A DNA stretch of 57,429 nt. Source: Planctomycetota bacterium (GTDB taxonomy: Bacteria > Planctomycetota > B15-G4). The notes under the pieces are model-generated. The model made no database searches and was not told the origin of the DNA. It saw nothing but the letters and a program-made list of their open reading frames with translations. The DNA lies in NCBI GenBank assembly GCA_029259695.1, contig JAJDEQ010000131.1, positions 1 through 57,429 of the forward strand, read 5' to 3'. Positions within the stretch are counted from its first letter, which is position 1; each line of letters opens with the position of its first letter. Positions 26,231-34,785 of the stretch are shown piece by piece. Position numbers and translations under genes: made by a program.

Positions 26231-26947
26231 TCAGCTGTTCGCGACCGCCTCGTGGAAGCGGACCAGTTTGTTGGTCATGGGCTTCCAGGCCACGCCCGCT
26301 CGCTGCAGGACGTCGCGAATCACCTCGCTTGCCGCGTCGGCGTCGTCCGCATCGATCTCGACCTCCACCTCGTAGTCGATCCGATCTCCGGGAAACTCGG
26401 TCCGGTCGAACTCGAAGACGAGCGACAACGAACGCGATCCAACGCTGAACGGGACCGGTCCCAGGCGTCGGCGTACGTTGCAGAAGGAACCGAAGTGTTC
26501 CAGCCGGACGCCATCCCGTGCAGCGGCCATCAGGTCGAGCAGGGCCACCTCGGCCTTGCCGCTCGCGTCGTGCTGAGCCGGCCTGTCTTCGGCGGCACGG
26601 GGCTCTCGGGCCCGTTCGAGCAACAACGCCAGCGGGCATTGCCTGCCGGACAGGATCGCGGCGGCTTCGTCGGCTGCGATCTCGTGCTCGATCTCGGCGC
26701 GCGAGGCCAGCGCGTCGTGGGCTGCGTCGGCGCCGGAGGGGCCCTTGGCCGTGAGCAGGAAGCGTTCGTCTTCCTGGCGCAGACGCAGGGAGCAGTGCCG
26801 GGCCCGGAGGTCGCCGGCCGTCGTGTCGAAGAAGTGGTTCACCTGTCGCACGCTGTGCGCGGGGGCGTTGCCGAGCACGGCGATGATCGCCTCGAGCTCC
26901 GCTTCCGAGGGGATGCCCAGTTTGAACTCGGTCTCGTGATCCGGCAT
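26231..26947 (-). CDS. CYTH domain protein (triphosphate tunnel metalloenzyme)
   Basis: 238 residues from ATG 26947. The family signature ExExK is present at the N-terminus as ETEFKL. Further tunnel strands with alternating charged residues follow: NHFFDTTAGDLRARHCSLRLR, quoted here as HFFDTT and CSLRLRQEDERFLLTAKG, then RRRLGPVPFSV, LVFEFDRTEFPG and YEVEVEIDADD. CYTH proteins hydrolyse inorganic or thiamine triphosphate or make cAMP. The missing class-IV cyclase context makes an inorganic triphosphatase more likely. It is cytosolic, and is separated by 77 bp from the upstream gene. Confidence 0.85.
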   Translation of the reverse strand: MPDHETEFKLGIPSEAELEAIIAVLGNAPAHSVRQVNHFFDTTAGDLRARHCSLRLRQEDERFLLTAKGPSGADAAHDALASRAEIEHEIAADEAAAILSGRQCPLALLLERAREPRAAEDRPAQHDASGKAEVALLDLMAAARDGVRLEHFGSFCNVRRRLGPVPFSVGSRSLSLVFEFDRTEFPGDRIDYEVEVEIDADDADAASEVIRDVLQRAGVAWKPMTNKLVRFHEAVANS

Positions 26948-27024
26948 GTCGCTCCTTGGGTGATCCACAGGACGGTGCCTGGGATAACGCCGTTGCCGCG
27001 GGCAGGCCAGCGCCGAATCCGACG

Positions 27025-29649
27025 TCAGGGATGGAGCCAGGCGGTCGCCGGTGCGTAGCGCAGTTCCGCGGCGGCGTGCTGCCCCACGGCGAAGACCCGG
27101 ACCGTCCCGGCGAAGCCCTGGGGCAGGGTGTCGAAGGGCAACTTGTAGGCGAATCCCGCGCCGTCCGAGGGGGCGTCGCGGTTCGGCCTGCCCGTGGGGC
27201 CGACGTAGACCGGGGTCTCGGCGGCGAACACGACGATCGTGTGGGCCGCTGCCTGGGCGTCGCGGTCCGCCGCCCAGCCCACGAGACGGACGCTCTCCTG
27301 TTCCGGGAGCCGCAGCGCTCGCTCGAGGCGTCCGCTGATGCTCTCGTTGGCGAGGGGCAGCGTGCGTCCGTCCGGGCAGGCGAGACCACCGGGCACGAGC
27401 TGGTAGTCGAGGGTGGGCACGCGCACCAGGCGCGGGGCAGCTCCTGCGGCCGACGCCTCGACGGCGATCAGTTCGATCGGGTTGGGCCCGGGTGCGAAGG
27501 CCTGCGGGGGCACGAGCAGTTCGAAGGACGCGTTACGTGCGCTGCGGGCGAAGGTGGCGCCGACCGCCTGCACGGCGCCGCCCACGGCGACGGCGACGCG
27601 TTCGGGGAGCACCGCCGGGGGCCCGTCGTCGTCCGCTCCGGAGAGCGTGATGTTGCCGCTGATCAGGCTGGGCACCCGGGGGCCGTCGGGCGTGACGTGG
27701 GCGAAGCGGTCGGCGGCGTGCAGGCGCGCGCGCACGCCGTGCGCCGTGGGCAACTCGTCCGGCCGTGCAGCGAACAGCGCCGCGCTGTCGTCGCCCCAGC
27801 GATAGGAGGACGTCCAGCCGTCGCCCGTGCCGAAGCGGTCGGCGATGCGCTTCACGCCCGGCCACTCGGCGGGCAGGGCGCCGTCGAAGTCGAGCGGTTC
27901 GCCGTCACGCCGGAACAGGGTCTTCGTGCTCCGCGCCGGGACGTCTGTGTCGAAGGCCGAGCGTCCGTCCACCGGCCAGGGCAGCGGCGCGTCCAGTGCG
28001 TCGGCGATGGTGGGCAGGATGTCGACCGTCTCCACATTGCGGTCGACGGGGTGTTGTCCGTCGGTGGGGTGTTGTCCGCCGGCGGCGTGTTGTCCGTTGA
28101 CGAGCGCGCCTGTCGCGCCGGAAGCGAACGGCGGCTTGAGCAGCAGCGGGATGCGCATGATGTCGTCGGCGATGGACTCGTCGGTGGCGCGGGCCGGGTG
28201 CCCCGCGCGAACGCTCACGCCGTGATCGGCGCAGACCACGATCAGGCTGCGGTCGTACATGTCGAGCGCGTCGAGGCGCGCGAGCAGCTCGCCCAGCAGT
28301 CCGTCCACGCCACCCACCTGGAGCAGGTGCCGCTGCAGGGCCTGGTCGGCCAGCCACGCGTCGTCGTCCCAGGTGCCGCGCCACTCGCCGGGCATCTGGG
28401 GGCTGGCGAAGTAGTGCTGACCGCTCGGCAGCAGGGTCCAGGGACGGTGGGGCAGCAGCGCGTGGTGGAAGTAGAGCGTCGGCGTGGGCGCGTCGTCCAC
28501 GCTGTCGACGAAGTCGTGCCAGGCCTCGTCGCGTCGGCTCTGGGTGATGCTGCGCCAGCGTCGCTCGAGCCACTCACCGTCGGATGCAGGGGCGTCGCCA
28601 CGCGGCGTCTCGTCGGGGAGCGGGGCGGGGGCGCGTTCGTCGGCGAGCGAGGGGGCGAAGCCCTCCCAGGCATCGCTCACCGGTGCCAGGCGTCGTCTCC
28701 ACCCGTCGGGCAGGACGATGTGTGCGTAGACCAGGGGCAGGTCGACGGAAAGCCCGCGCAGGCGCTCGCTCAAGGGCGGGCCGGCGAACGCGGCGCCGGC
28801 GTCGGCCGGTGCGATGCTCGTGACCTGTTCGCGGACCACGAGCCGGCACGCCCCGCCCAGCCAGCTGAAGAGGTTGTCGGGGTGGTCCGCTGCGATGGGC
28901 AGGCGGGGCACGCCATCCGGTCGCCGGCCCGTGAGCATGGCCGGGATCGCCCGGGTGGTGTGGTCGTGCACGGTCGTTGCATTGCGGAACCAGGTGCCGT
29001 CCCGGGCGAGGCGCGCGAAGTGGGGGAAGCGCGAGGCGTCGATCAGCAGCTCGTCGTCGAGCAACGAGCTGAGCGGCAGGGCGTCGAAGACGACGAACAC
29101 GATGGTCGTGCCGCTCGGGAGCTGCGTGACTCCCGTGGATCGCGAGTCGGGATCGGCGGACGCCGTGACGCGCGTGATGTCCGGGTGGAGCACGAAGCTG
29201 AGCGGGAAGAGCAGCGTGGCGGGAGCGAGCACGGCCAGCAGCAGTCGCGCCGGGCCCCATAGCGTCGACAGGCACGCGGCCGCGACGCCCGTCACCAGCG
29301 ACCAGAGCAGGACCTGCTCACCCGGGGGCGCGAGCGCGCGGGTGAACAGCGGCATGGCCACCAGCGTCCACAGCCCGGTGACGCACGCCGCCTGGACCAT
29401 GCGCCCCAGGCGCGCGGAGCAGAGGTCGCTGATCCGTCGCAGCAGGATCAACAGCAGGGGCAGACCCAGGCTGAGTGCGGCCGCCAGCAGGATCACGTCG
29501 ACCCGTTCGTGGCGCCGGGCGACGAAGAAGGTGGGCTGTCGCCCGAGCAGGTCGTACAGCGGCTGACACAGCGCCAGGCCCACCAGGGCGACGACGTGCA
29601 GACCGTCGACCAGCGGGGTGTGGCGTCCGGTCGGCTTCACGTCGCGCAT
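27025..29649 (-). CDS. Membrane-anchored sulfatase/phosphotransferase superfamily protein
   Basis: 874 residues from ATG 29649. About five N-terminal membrane helices (18-170) are followed by an alkaline-phosphatase-superfamily domain (about 180-530). This has metal-binding VFVVFDALP, the nucleophile region HTTRAIPAMLTGRRP and ADHGVSVRAGH. The sulfatase CxPxR formylglycine Cys is replaced by Thr, as in LtaS- or EptA-type phosphotransferases, so sulfatase activity is unlikely. The C-terminal 300 residues are beta-rich and of unknown function. A GQH repeat lies at about 513-530. It diverges from a glycosyltransferase, so a role in modifying an envelope polymer is plausible. Confidence 0.82.
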   Translation of the reverse strand: MRDVKPTGRHTPLVDGLHVVALVGLALCQPLYDLLGRQPTFFVARRHERVDVILLAAALSLGLPLLLILLRRISDLCSARLGRMVQAACVTGLWTLVAMPLFTRALAPPGEQVLLWSLVTGVAAACLSTLWGPARLLLAVLAPATLLFPLSFVLHPDITRVTASADPDSRSTGVTQLPSGTTIVFVVFDALPLSSLLDDELLIDASRFPHFARLARDGTWFRNATTVHDHTTRAIPAMLTGRRPDGVPRLPIAADHPDNLFSWLGGACRLVVREQVTSIAPADAGAAFAGPPLSERLRGLSVDLPLVYAHIVLPDGWRRRLAPVSDAWEGFAPSLADERAPAPLPDETPRGDAPASDGEWLERRWRSITQSRRDEAWHDFVDSVDDAPTPTLYFHHALLPHRPWTLLPSGQHYFASPQMPGEWRGTWDDDAWLADQALQRHLLQVGGVDGLLGELLARLDALDMYDRSLIVVCADHGVSVRAGHPARATDESIADDIMRIPLLLKPPFASGATGALVNGQHAAGGQHPTDGQHPVDRNVETVDILPTIADALDAPLPWPVDGRSAFDTDVPARSTKTLFRRDGEPLDFDGALPAEWPGVKRIADRFGTGDGWTSSYRWGDDSAALFAARPDELPTAHGVRARLHAADRFAHVTPDGPRVPSLISGNITLSGADDDGPPAVLPERVAVAVGGAVQAVGATFARSARNASFELLVPPQAFAPGPNPIELIAVEASAAGAAPRLVRVPTLDYQLVPGGLACPDGRTLPLANESISGRLERALRLPEQESVRLVGWAADRDAQAAAHTIVVFAAETPVYVGPTGRPNRDAPSDGAGFAYKLPFDTLPQGFAGTVRVFAVGQHAAAELRYAPATAWLHP
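28051..28104. repeat. 18-bp tandem repeat, three copies, inside the sulfatase-like gene
   Basis: GTGTTGTCCG recurs at 28051, 28069 and 28087 with an exact 18-bp period, encoding NGQHAA-GGQHPT-DGQHPV on the minus strand. The unit keeps the frame, so copy-number changes would add or remove six residues in a loop after the metal-binding site. Confidence 0.8.
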
Positions 29650-29795
29650 TGTGGCAGATGGGCCCGGTGCGCGGGATGGTCTGGACGCACCGACGGCTCG
29701 GCGTGCGGGGTGGCCGAGGGGCGCAGGTGGTCCGGCAGGTGGGCATCGTCGCCGGCCGAGCGTTGCGGCCCGGCTGATACTCTGTCGCCTCGGAG

Positions 29796-31601
29796 GTGGA
29801 CGAAATCGGCGACGCGCCAGGTCATGACAGTGCGGGGCACCAGGGCCCGGCGCGTGGCGAGCAACCGGCGGCCGGACTCAGCACGTCGCGCGGCGGGGCG
29901 CTGCGCCGGGTGCCGCTGCTTCTGATCGGCTTCGCCGTGTTCCTGGCGTTGCGCGCCTGGGGCATCGAGTTCGGACAGCCGCCGCGCATGGCCCATCCCG
30001 ACGAGCGCTATGCCGTCATCGCCGAGCGCATGTCCTGGGGCGACCTCAACCCGCACTACTTCCTCAACCCGCCGCTGACCAGCTACGTGCTGTTCGGTGT
30101 GAAGCAGGCGCACGCCCTTGCCTTCGGCGACGAGGCGAACGCCGCCTGGATCGTCGACGGCGGCCTGGCCATGGCCGCCCGCTGGCTGTCGGCCCTGCTG
30201 GGTGCGCTCACCGCGCTGCTCGTGGGTGCTGCGGCCCGGGCGCTGATGACCGACGATGCCGATCGTGACGCCATCGGCCTTGCGGCCGCGGTGATCACCG
30301 GCTTCTCGTTCCTACACGGCCGCGACTCACACTACGGTGTGAACGACGTGCCCATGGTGTTCTTCGTGACCTGCACCCTCTACGCCACCTGTCGCGGCTG
30401 GCGCGAGGGGCGCGGCTGGCTCGTGGCGGCGGCCTGCGCGGCGGGTGTGGCGGGCGCGACCAAGTACAACGGCATGGTCGCCGCGGCACTGCCCGCCATG
30501 GCCTGGATGCTGGGGCCCTGGGCCACGAGTCGCGGGGGCGACGAGTCGCGCACCGGTGAGCAACAGGGACCCGGCGCGCGCAGGGGAGTCGGCCAGGCGT
30601 GGCTGCGCGCCCAGGGCCTGCCGCTCTGCGGGGGCTTCGCGCTGCTGGCGTTCGTCCTCTGCAACCCCTTCAGCGTGTTGGCCTTCGACGAGTTCGCGCA
30701 GGGCTTCCAGCGGCAGTTCACCGCGTGGGGCGACAAGAGCGCGTTTGCCCAGTACGACGCGCCCGGAGCGGGCCTGTATCTGCAGGCCGGTGTGTACCTC
30801 GTGGGCTACGCACACCTGGCCGCGGCTCTGGGTGGACTGTGGTTGCTCGTGACCAGGACGCCGCGGCGCGCGGCGCTCGTCGGCGCCGTCCCACTCCTGT
30901 ACCTCGCCGGCATGTTGTCCAAGGACCTCTTCTACTACCGCTTCGCCCTGCCGCTGTTGCCGTTCCTGGCGTTGTCGGCGGCGCCCGCGTGGGTGTGGAG
31001 CATGCGTCGGCTGCCGGGCAGCGACCGGGCGCAGGCGGCCGTGCTGGTGATCGTCGTCAGCCTGGCGAGCGCGCAGCCCGCGCTCTCGCTGTTGCGCCAC
31101 GATTGGCTGGCGGCACGGGACGACACCTGGATCCAGGCGGTGGACTGGCTCGAGGACAACGTGCCGCCGGACGAGCGGGTGTTCCTGGAGGGCGCGGTAC
31201 CGCGCATCCGCTTTCCGTCCCGATACCGCGTGTTGTTGCCGCCCGAGCGGGGCCACTCGATGGCGCGCATCGTCGAGCCGGGACCGGATGGCCGTCCGCG
31301 CCCGGCGATCGAACAGGGCGGCTGGCTGATCACCGACTCCTTCAATGCCCACCTGGCCCTGGCGGGCGACCTCGAACGCCGACCCCAGATGCGCGGGACG
31401 GCCGAGTTCCTGCAACGGCTGGCGACGCACTACGAACTGGTGGCCGAGTTCGCCCCGGGTCCGCGGGGGGACCCGACGCCGTTCGTGATCGACGCGCGTT
31501 ACTCGCCGCTCGTGGGACTGTGGGACGTGGAGCGCCCCGGTTTCACCGTGCGCGTGTTCCGCATCGAGCCGGGGACCTGGCGCGCGCGCATGGGGCGCTG
31601 A
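29796..31601 (+). CDS. GT-C family membrane glycosyltransferase (ArnT/PMT-like)
   Basis: 601 residues from GTG 29796; the start is uncertain, since a good Shine-Dalgarno is lacking and residue 39 (GTG) is an alternative. After the first membrane helix comes PPRMAHPDERYAVIAERM, the acidic first-loop motif of GT-C enzymes that use polyprenyl-linked sugars. About ten further helices follow, including HGRDSHYGVNDVPMVFFV and AGATKYNGMVAAALPAMAWM, then a periplasmic C-terminal domain of about 170 residues. It transfers a sugar on the outer face of the inner membrane; the acceptor is unknown. It diverges from the phosphotransferase-like gene by 146 bp. Confidence 0.82.
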   Translation: MDEIGDAPGHDSAGHQGPARGEQPAAGLSTSRGGALRRVPLLLIGFAVFLALRAWGIEFGQPPRMAHPDERYAVIAERMSWGDLNPHYFLNPPLTSYVLFGVKQAHALAFGDEANAAWIVDGGLAMAARWLSALLGALTALLVGAAARALMTDDADRDAIGLAAAVITGFSFLHGRDSHYGVNDVPMVFFVTCTLYATCRGWREGRGWLVAAACAAGVAGATKYNGMVAAALPAMAWMLGPWATSRGGDESRTGEQQGPGARRGVGQAWLRAQGLPLCGGFALLAFVLCNPFSVLAFDEFAQGFQRQFTAWGDKSAFAQYDAPGAGLYLQAGVYLVGYAHLAAALGGLWLLVTRTPRRAALVGAVPLLYLAGMLSKDLFYYRFALPLLPFLALSAAPAWVWSMRRLPGSDRAQAAVLVIVVSLASAQPALSLLRHDWLAARDDTWIQAVDWLEDNVPPDERVFLEGAVPRIRFPSRYRVLLPPERGHSMARIVEPGPDGRPRPAIEQGGWLITDSFNAHLALAGDLERRPQMRGTAEFLQRLATHYELVAEFAPGPRGDPTPFVIDARYSPLVGLWDVERPGFTVRVFRIEPGTWRARMGR

Positions 31602-31608
31602 GTCCGCG

Positions 31609-32496
31609 TCACTCCGCTGCCGGGGAACGGGGGCCGTCCCGCGGTGGGGGGCGCATGCCTTCGAAGAGGGATTCGAGTTCCTCGCGCGGGCGCCGCGCCA
31701 TCTGGTTGAACAGTCCGCTCGATGCCAGGGCCTGACCGCCGTCGAGGGTGATCACCTCGCCGTTGACGAAGCTCGACAGGTCGCTCAACAGGAACACCGC
31801 CAGGTCGGCCAGCTCCGAGGCCGTGCCGAAGCGGCCCAGGGGCACGGTGGCGCGCAGCGCCTGTTCGGCGGCTTCGTCCGGGACGAGCCGCTGCCAGGCG
31901 CCAGGGGTGGGGATCGGGCCCGGTGCGATGGCGTTGAGCCGGATGCCGTGCGGTCCCCACTCGCTGGCGAGGGAGCGGGTGAGCGCCACGACGCCGGCCT
32001 TGCTCACCGCGCTCGGGACCACGAACGCGCTGCCCGTCTCGGCGTAGGCGGCCACGATGGACAGCACGCTGCCGGGCGTGCCGCGCTCGATCCAGCGCCG
32101 GCCGACGGACTGGGTCGCGTGGAACGAGCCGTACAGGTTCGTGCGCACGATGGCGTCGAAGCCCCGCGCGCCCAGGGTCTCGGTGAAGGCGAGGAAGTTG
32201 CCCGCGGCGTTGTTCACCAGCCCGGTCAGCGGCCCCTGGCGTTCCTCGGCGGTCGAGACGCAGGCCTCGACGGCCTCGGCGGCACGCACGTCGCAGGGCA
32301 CGGCGGTCACGGGGCCGCCGGCCGAACGGAGCTGTTGCAGCGCTTCGTCGAGCCGGCCGCGACGGCGACCGCAGATGGTCACGGCCGAACCCAGCTCCGC
32401 CAGGCGACGCGCCATGGCCAGCCCCAGGCCCGAGCCGCCGCCGGTCACGAGCACGTGCCTGCCCGACATGAGGTCGGAGCGGTAGCCGCTGGTCAC
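31609..32496 (-). CDS. Short-chain dehydrogenase of the 2,4-dienoyl-CoA reductase type
   Basis: 295 residues from GTG 32496 (ATG 32469 is an alternative). The cofactor loop TGGGSGLG is at 18-25, with basic GRRRGR at 43-48 favouring NADPH, and NNAAGN at 95-100. The active site follows mitochondrial DECR1 rather than classical SDRs: YAETGSAFVVPSAVSK puts Y151 and K166 fifteen residues apart, followed by EWGPHGIRLNAIAPGPI. It should reduce 2,4-dienoyl-CoA during oxidation of unsaturated fatty acids. No other beta-oxidation gene is near. It converges with the glycosyltransferase gene, with 7 bp between them. Confidence 0.88.
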   Translation of the reverse strand: MTSGYRSDLMSGRHVLVTGGGSGLGLAMARRLAELGSAVTICGRRRGRLDEALQQLRSAGGPVTAVPCDVRAAEAVEACVSTAEERQGPLTGLVNNAAGNFLAFTETLGARGFDAIVRTNLYGSFHATQSVGRRWIERGTPGSVLSIVAAYAETGSAFVVPSAVSKAGVVALTRSLASEWGPHGIRLNAIAPGPIPTPGAWQRLVPDEAAEQALRATVPLGRFGTASELADLAVFLLSDLSSFVNGEVITLDGGQALASSGLFNQMARRPREELESLFEGMRPPPRDGPRSPAAE

Positions 32497-32553
32497 GCTC
32501 GCGCCTGCCCGTGTTCGCCCGCCGGAGGTCGTGCCGGCACGCCGGGCCGGTCC

Positions 32554-34575
32554 TTACCGACCTGCCTGGTCCTTGGCCTTGAGCGTCACCGGCAGGGTGA
32601 TCTCCTCGGTGCCGCGCAGCACGCCCACGTTCACCTCGTCGCCCGGGTCGTGGTCGGCCAGCATGCCCATCCAGGCCATGACGTCGGTGATCTTCTGGCC
32701 GTCCCAGCGCATGAGCACGTCCTCGGGCAGGATCCCGGCCTCGGAGGCGGAGGTGCCGGCGCTGACCGAACCCACGAGCACGCCGCCCGAGCCCTCTTCG
32801 TAGTTCCCCGGGCTGATGCCGAAGCGCACGGTGATCTGTCCCATGGACACGGCATCACCCGGTGTGCCGCCGCCGGCCGCCGCGTTGCCGGCGCGGTTGC
32901 CGCCCAGGCGCTGGGCGGGGGCCGTCACCTGCGTGAAGTCGAACGGCTCGGTGCGGGTTCCCGCCGCGAACGCGATGTCGCGGAACAGGTGCACCGTCTT
33001 CACGCCGCCCTCGCGGTTGATCAGCGAACTCACGTCGCGTGGCGTGTGATAGTCGTTGTGGAAGTCGGCGATGATGCCGAACAGCACCGGGACGCCCTTG
33101 TTGTAGAAGGCGCTGTGGTCGCTCGCACCGGACATGCCGGCGGGCACGACGATCTCGAGCGGGCTGGCCTCGAAGAACGGCGCGACCCAATCGGCCAGGC
33201 CCTCGGCCGTGCCGGTGCCCGAGACCGACAGGCGGTCGTCGCGGATGCGGCCGATCATGTCGAAGTTGATCATCAGCGAGTGCTGCTCGAGCGGCGCGAC
33301 CGGGTTGTTGGCGTAGTGCCGCGCCCCGTTGAGCCCCGATTCCTCGGCGCTGAAGCAGATGAACAGGATCGAGCGCGCCGGGGTGCCTTCGGGCAGTTCG
33401 GCGTAGGCCTGGTTGAGCTTGTCGGCCAGCATCAGCACGGCTGCGCTGCCCGATGCGTTGTCGTCGGCGCCGGGGTGCAGTTTGCCGGCGCCCGAGCGGG
33501 AGCCGAAGTCGCCCATGCCCAGGTGGTCGAGGTGGCCGCCGATGACGATGTAGTCGTCGGCCAGGTCACCGCGGCCGGGCAGCAGGGCACCCACGTTCTC
33601 GGCCATGAACGACACCCGTTCGATGTCGGCGTGCATGCGCAGCGAGAGGGGCAGGTCGACGATGCCGCCGCCTGCGTCCGCCTGTTCGCGCAACGCGCGC
33701 AGCGAGGGGCCGCTCGGGTGGATCGCGTCGACCAGCCGCTCGCCGGCCGTCGTGGCCAGCATCATCACGGGGAACTCGCGCATGCCCGATCCGCCGCCGG
33801 TCAAGCGGCTCAAGGTGTCGACGCGCGGGTCGTCGGCGCCCGGCGTGTTGACGATGATCACGCCGGCAGCGTTGCGCTCGGCTGCCGCGCGGAGCTTGTT
33901 GGCGAAGGACGCCCGGGCGCTCCAGGGACCGCGCTCGGACCACAGGCTCTTGCCCTCGGCGTCCATCGGCTCGAAGCGCAGCATGAGCGCGATCTTGCCG
34001 CTCAGGTCGTCGCCGTCGGCGTAACTCGAGTAGCCGTCGGGGCCGCCGTCGATCGAGTAGCCCACGAAGACCACGGGCGCCGTCACGTCGGCCGAAGCAC
34101 CGATGGCCATGGCGTTGTAGTCCTCGCCGCCGACGAACGTCGGCACCAGCTCGCCGTCCGGGGCGTCGGCCACGCTCAGGTGCTGCTCGATCAGCTTGGG
34201 CGTGGCGGCGAGCGGGAACGGCTGCCGCCACGGGTTGGCCTCCGGGTCACTGGTGAGGCCGGCGAAGCCCGGCTCGAGTCCGGCCTCGCGGAACCAGTAC
34301 TCGCAGTAGTCCTTGGCGATCTCCATGCCGCGCGTTCCCGGTAGGCGCCCTTCCATGAACGGGTTGGCGAGCGTGACGACGTGGTCGTTGTAGACGCGGA
34401 TGTCCTCGCCGAGTTCCTCGAGCGTGGTGGCGATCGCGCCCTGGATCTCGGGTGCCGCGTCGGCCTCGCCTGCCGCCTGCGCCGCACCGGTGCCGGACGT
34501 GGGCCACGCCAGGGCGAGCGCGCAGAGTGCGGCGAGGACAGGTGTGCGACGTGCGGCGGGGGCGCGTGGGGTCAT
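32554..34575 (-). CDS. Secreted M28 family metallopeptidase with PA and PDZ domains
   Basis: 673 residues from ATG 34575, with a signal peptide ending near residue 35. A PA insertion covers about 150-300. The di-zinc site of M28 is complete: H348 (GGHLDHLG), D371 (GADDNASG), E411/E412 (FSAEESG), D439 (NFDMIGR) and H510 (NDYHTPRD). A C-terminal PDZ domain (about 575-665) contains SVSAGTSASEAGILPEDVLM. It is an extracytoplasmic aminopeptidase, and the PDZ probably recruits or regulates substrate. It stands alone, diverging from the gene at 34786. Confidence 0.93.
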   Translation of the reverse strand: MTPRAPAARRTPVLAALCALALAWPTSGTGAAQAAGEADAAPEIQGAIATTLEELGEDIRVYNDHVVTLANPFMEGRLPGTRGMEIAKDYCEYWFREAGLEPGFAGLTSDPEANPWRQPFPLAATPKLIEQHLSVADAPDGELVPTFVGGEDYNAMAIGASADVTAPVVFVGYSIDGGPDGYSSYADGDDLSGKIALMLRFEPMDAEGKSLWSERGPWSARASFANKLRAAAERNAAGVIIVNTPGADDPRVDTLSRLTGGGSGMREFPVMMLATTAGERLVDAIHPSGPSLRALREQADAGGGIVDLPLSLRMHADIERVSFMAENVGALLPGRGDLADDYIVIGGHLDHLGMGDFGSRSGAGKLHPGADDNASGSAAVLMLADKLNQAYAELPEGTPARSILFICFSAEESGLNGARHYANNPVAPLEQHSLMINFDMIGRIRDDRLSVSGTGTAEGLADWVAPFFEASPLEIVVPAGMSGASDHSAFYNKGVPVLFGIIADFHNDYHTPRDVSSLINREGGVKTVHLFRDIAFAAGTRTEPFDFTQVTAPAQRLGGNRAGNAAAGGGTPGDAVSMGQITVRFGISPGNYEEGSGGVLVGSVSAGTSASEAGILPEDVLMRWDGQKITDVMAWMGMLADHDPGDEVNVGVLRGTEEITLPVTLKAKDQAGR

Positions 34576-34785
34576 TGTGTGTCTCACGTTCGGGGAGTGC
34601 GGTGCGGTGCGACGACAGCGACCGATCGCTGCGTGCTGCGGCGGCGGTCCGATCGCCGGCGGGCGTGGGTGTCTCGAAGGAGGCGGGCTCGGGGGCTCGG
34701 GACCCGTCCCGAATGCGCGCTGGCCGGAGTCGCCCTTGCGGAATGCATGTGCCGGGGCGCGAAGATCGTTTGTAGCATCGTAGAA

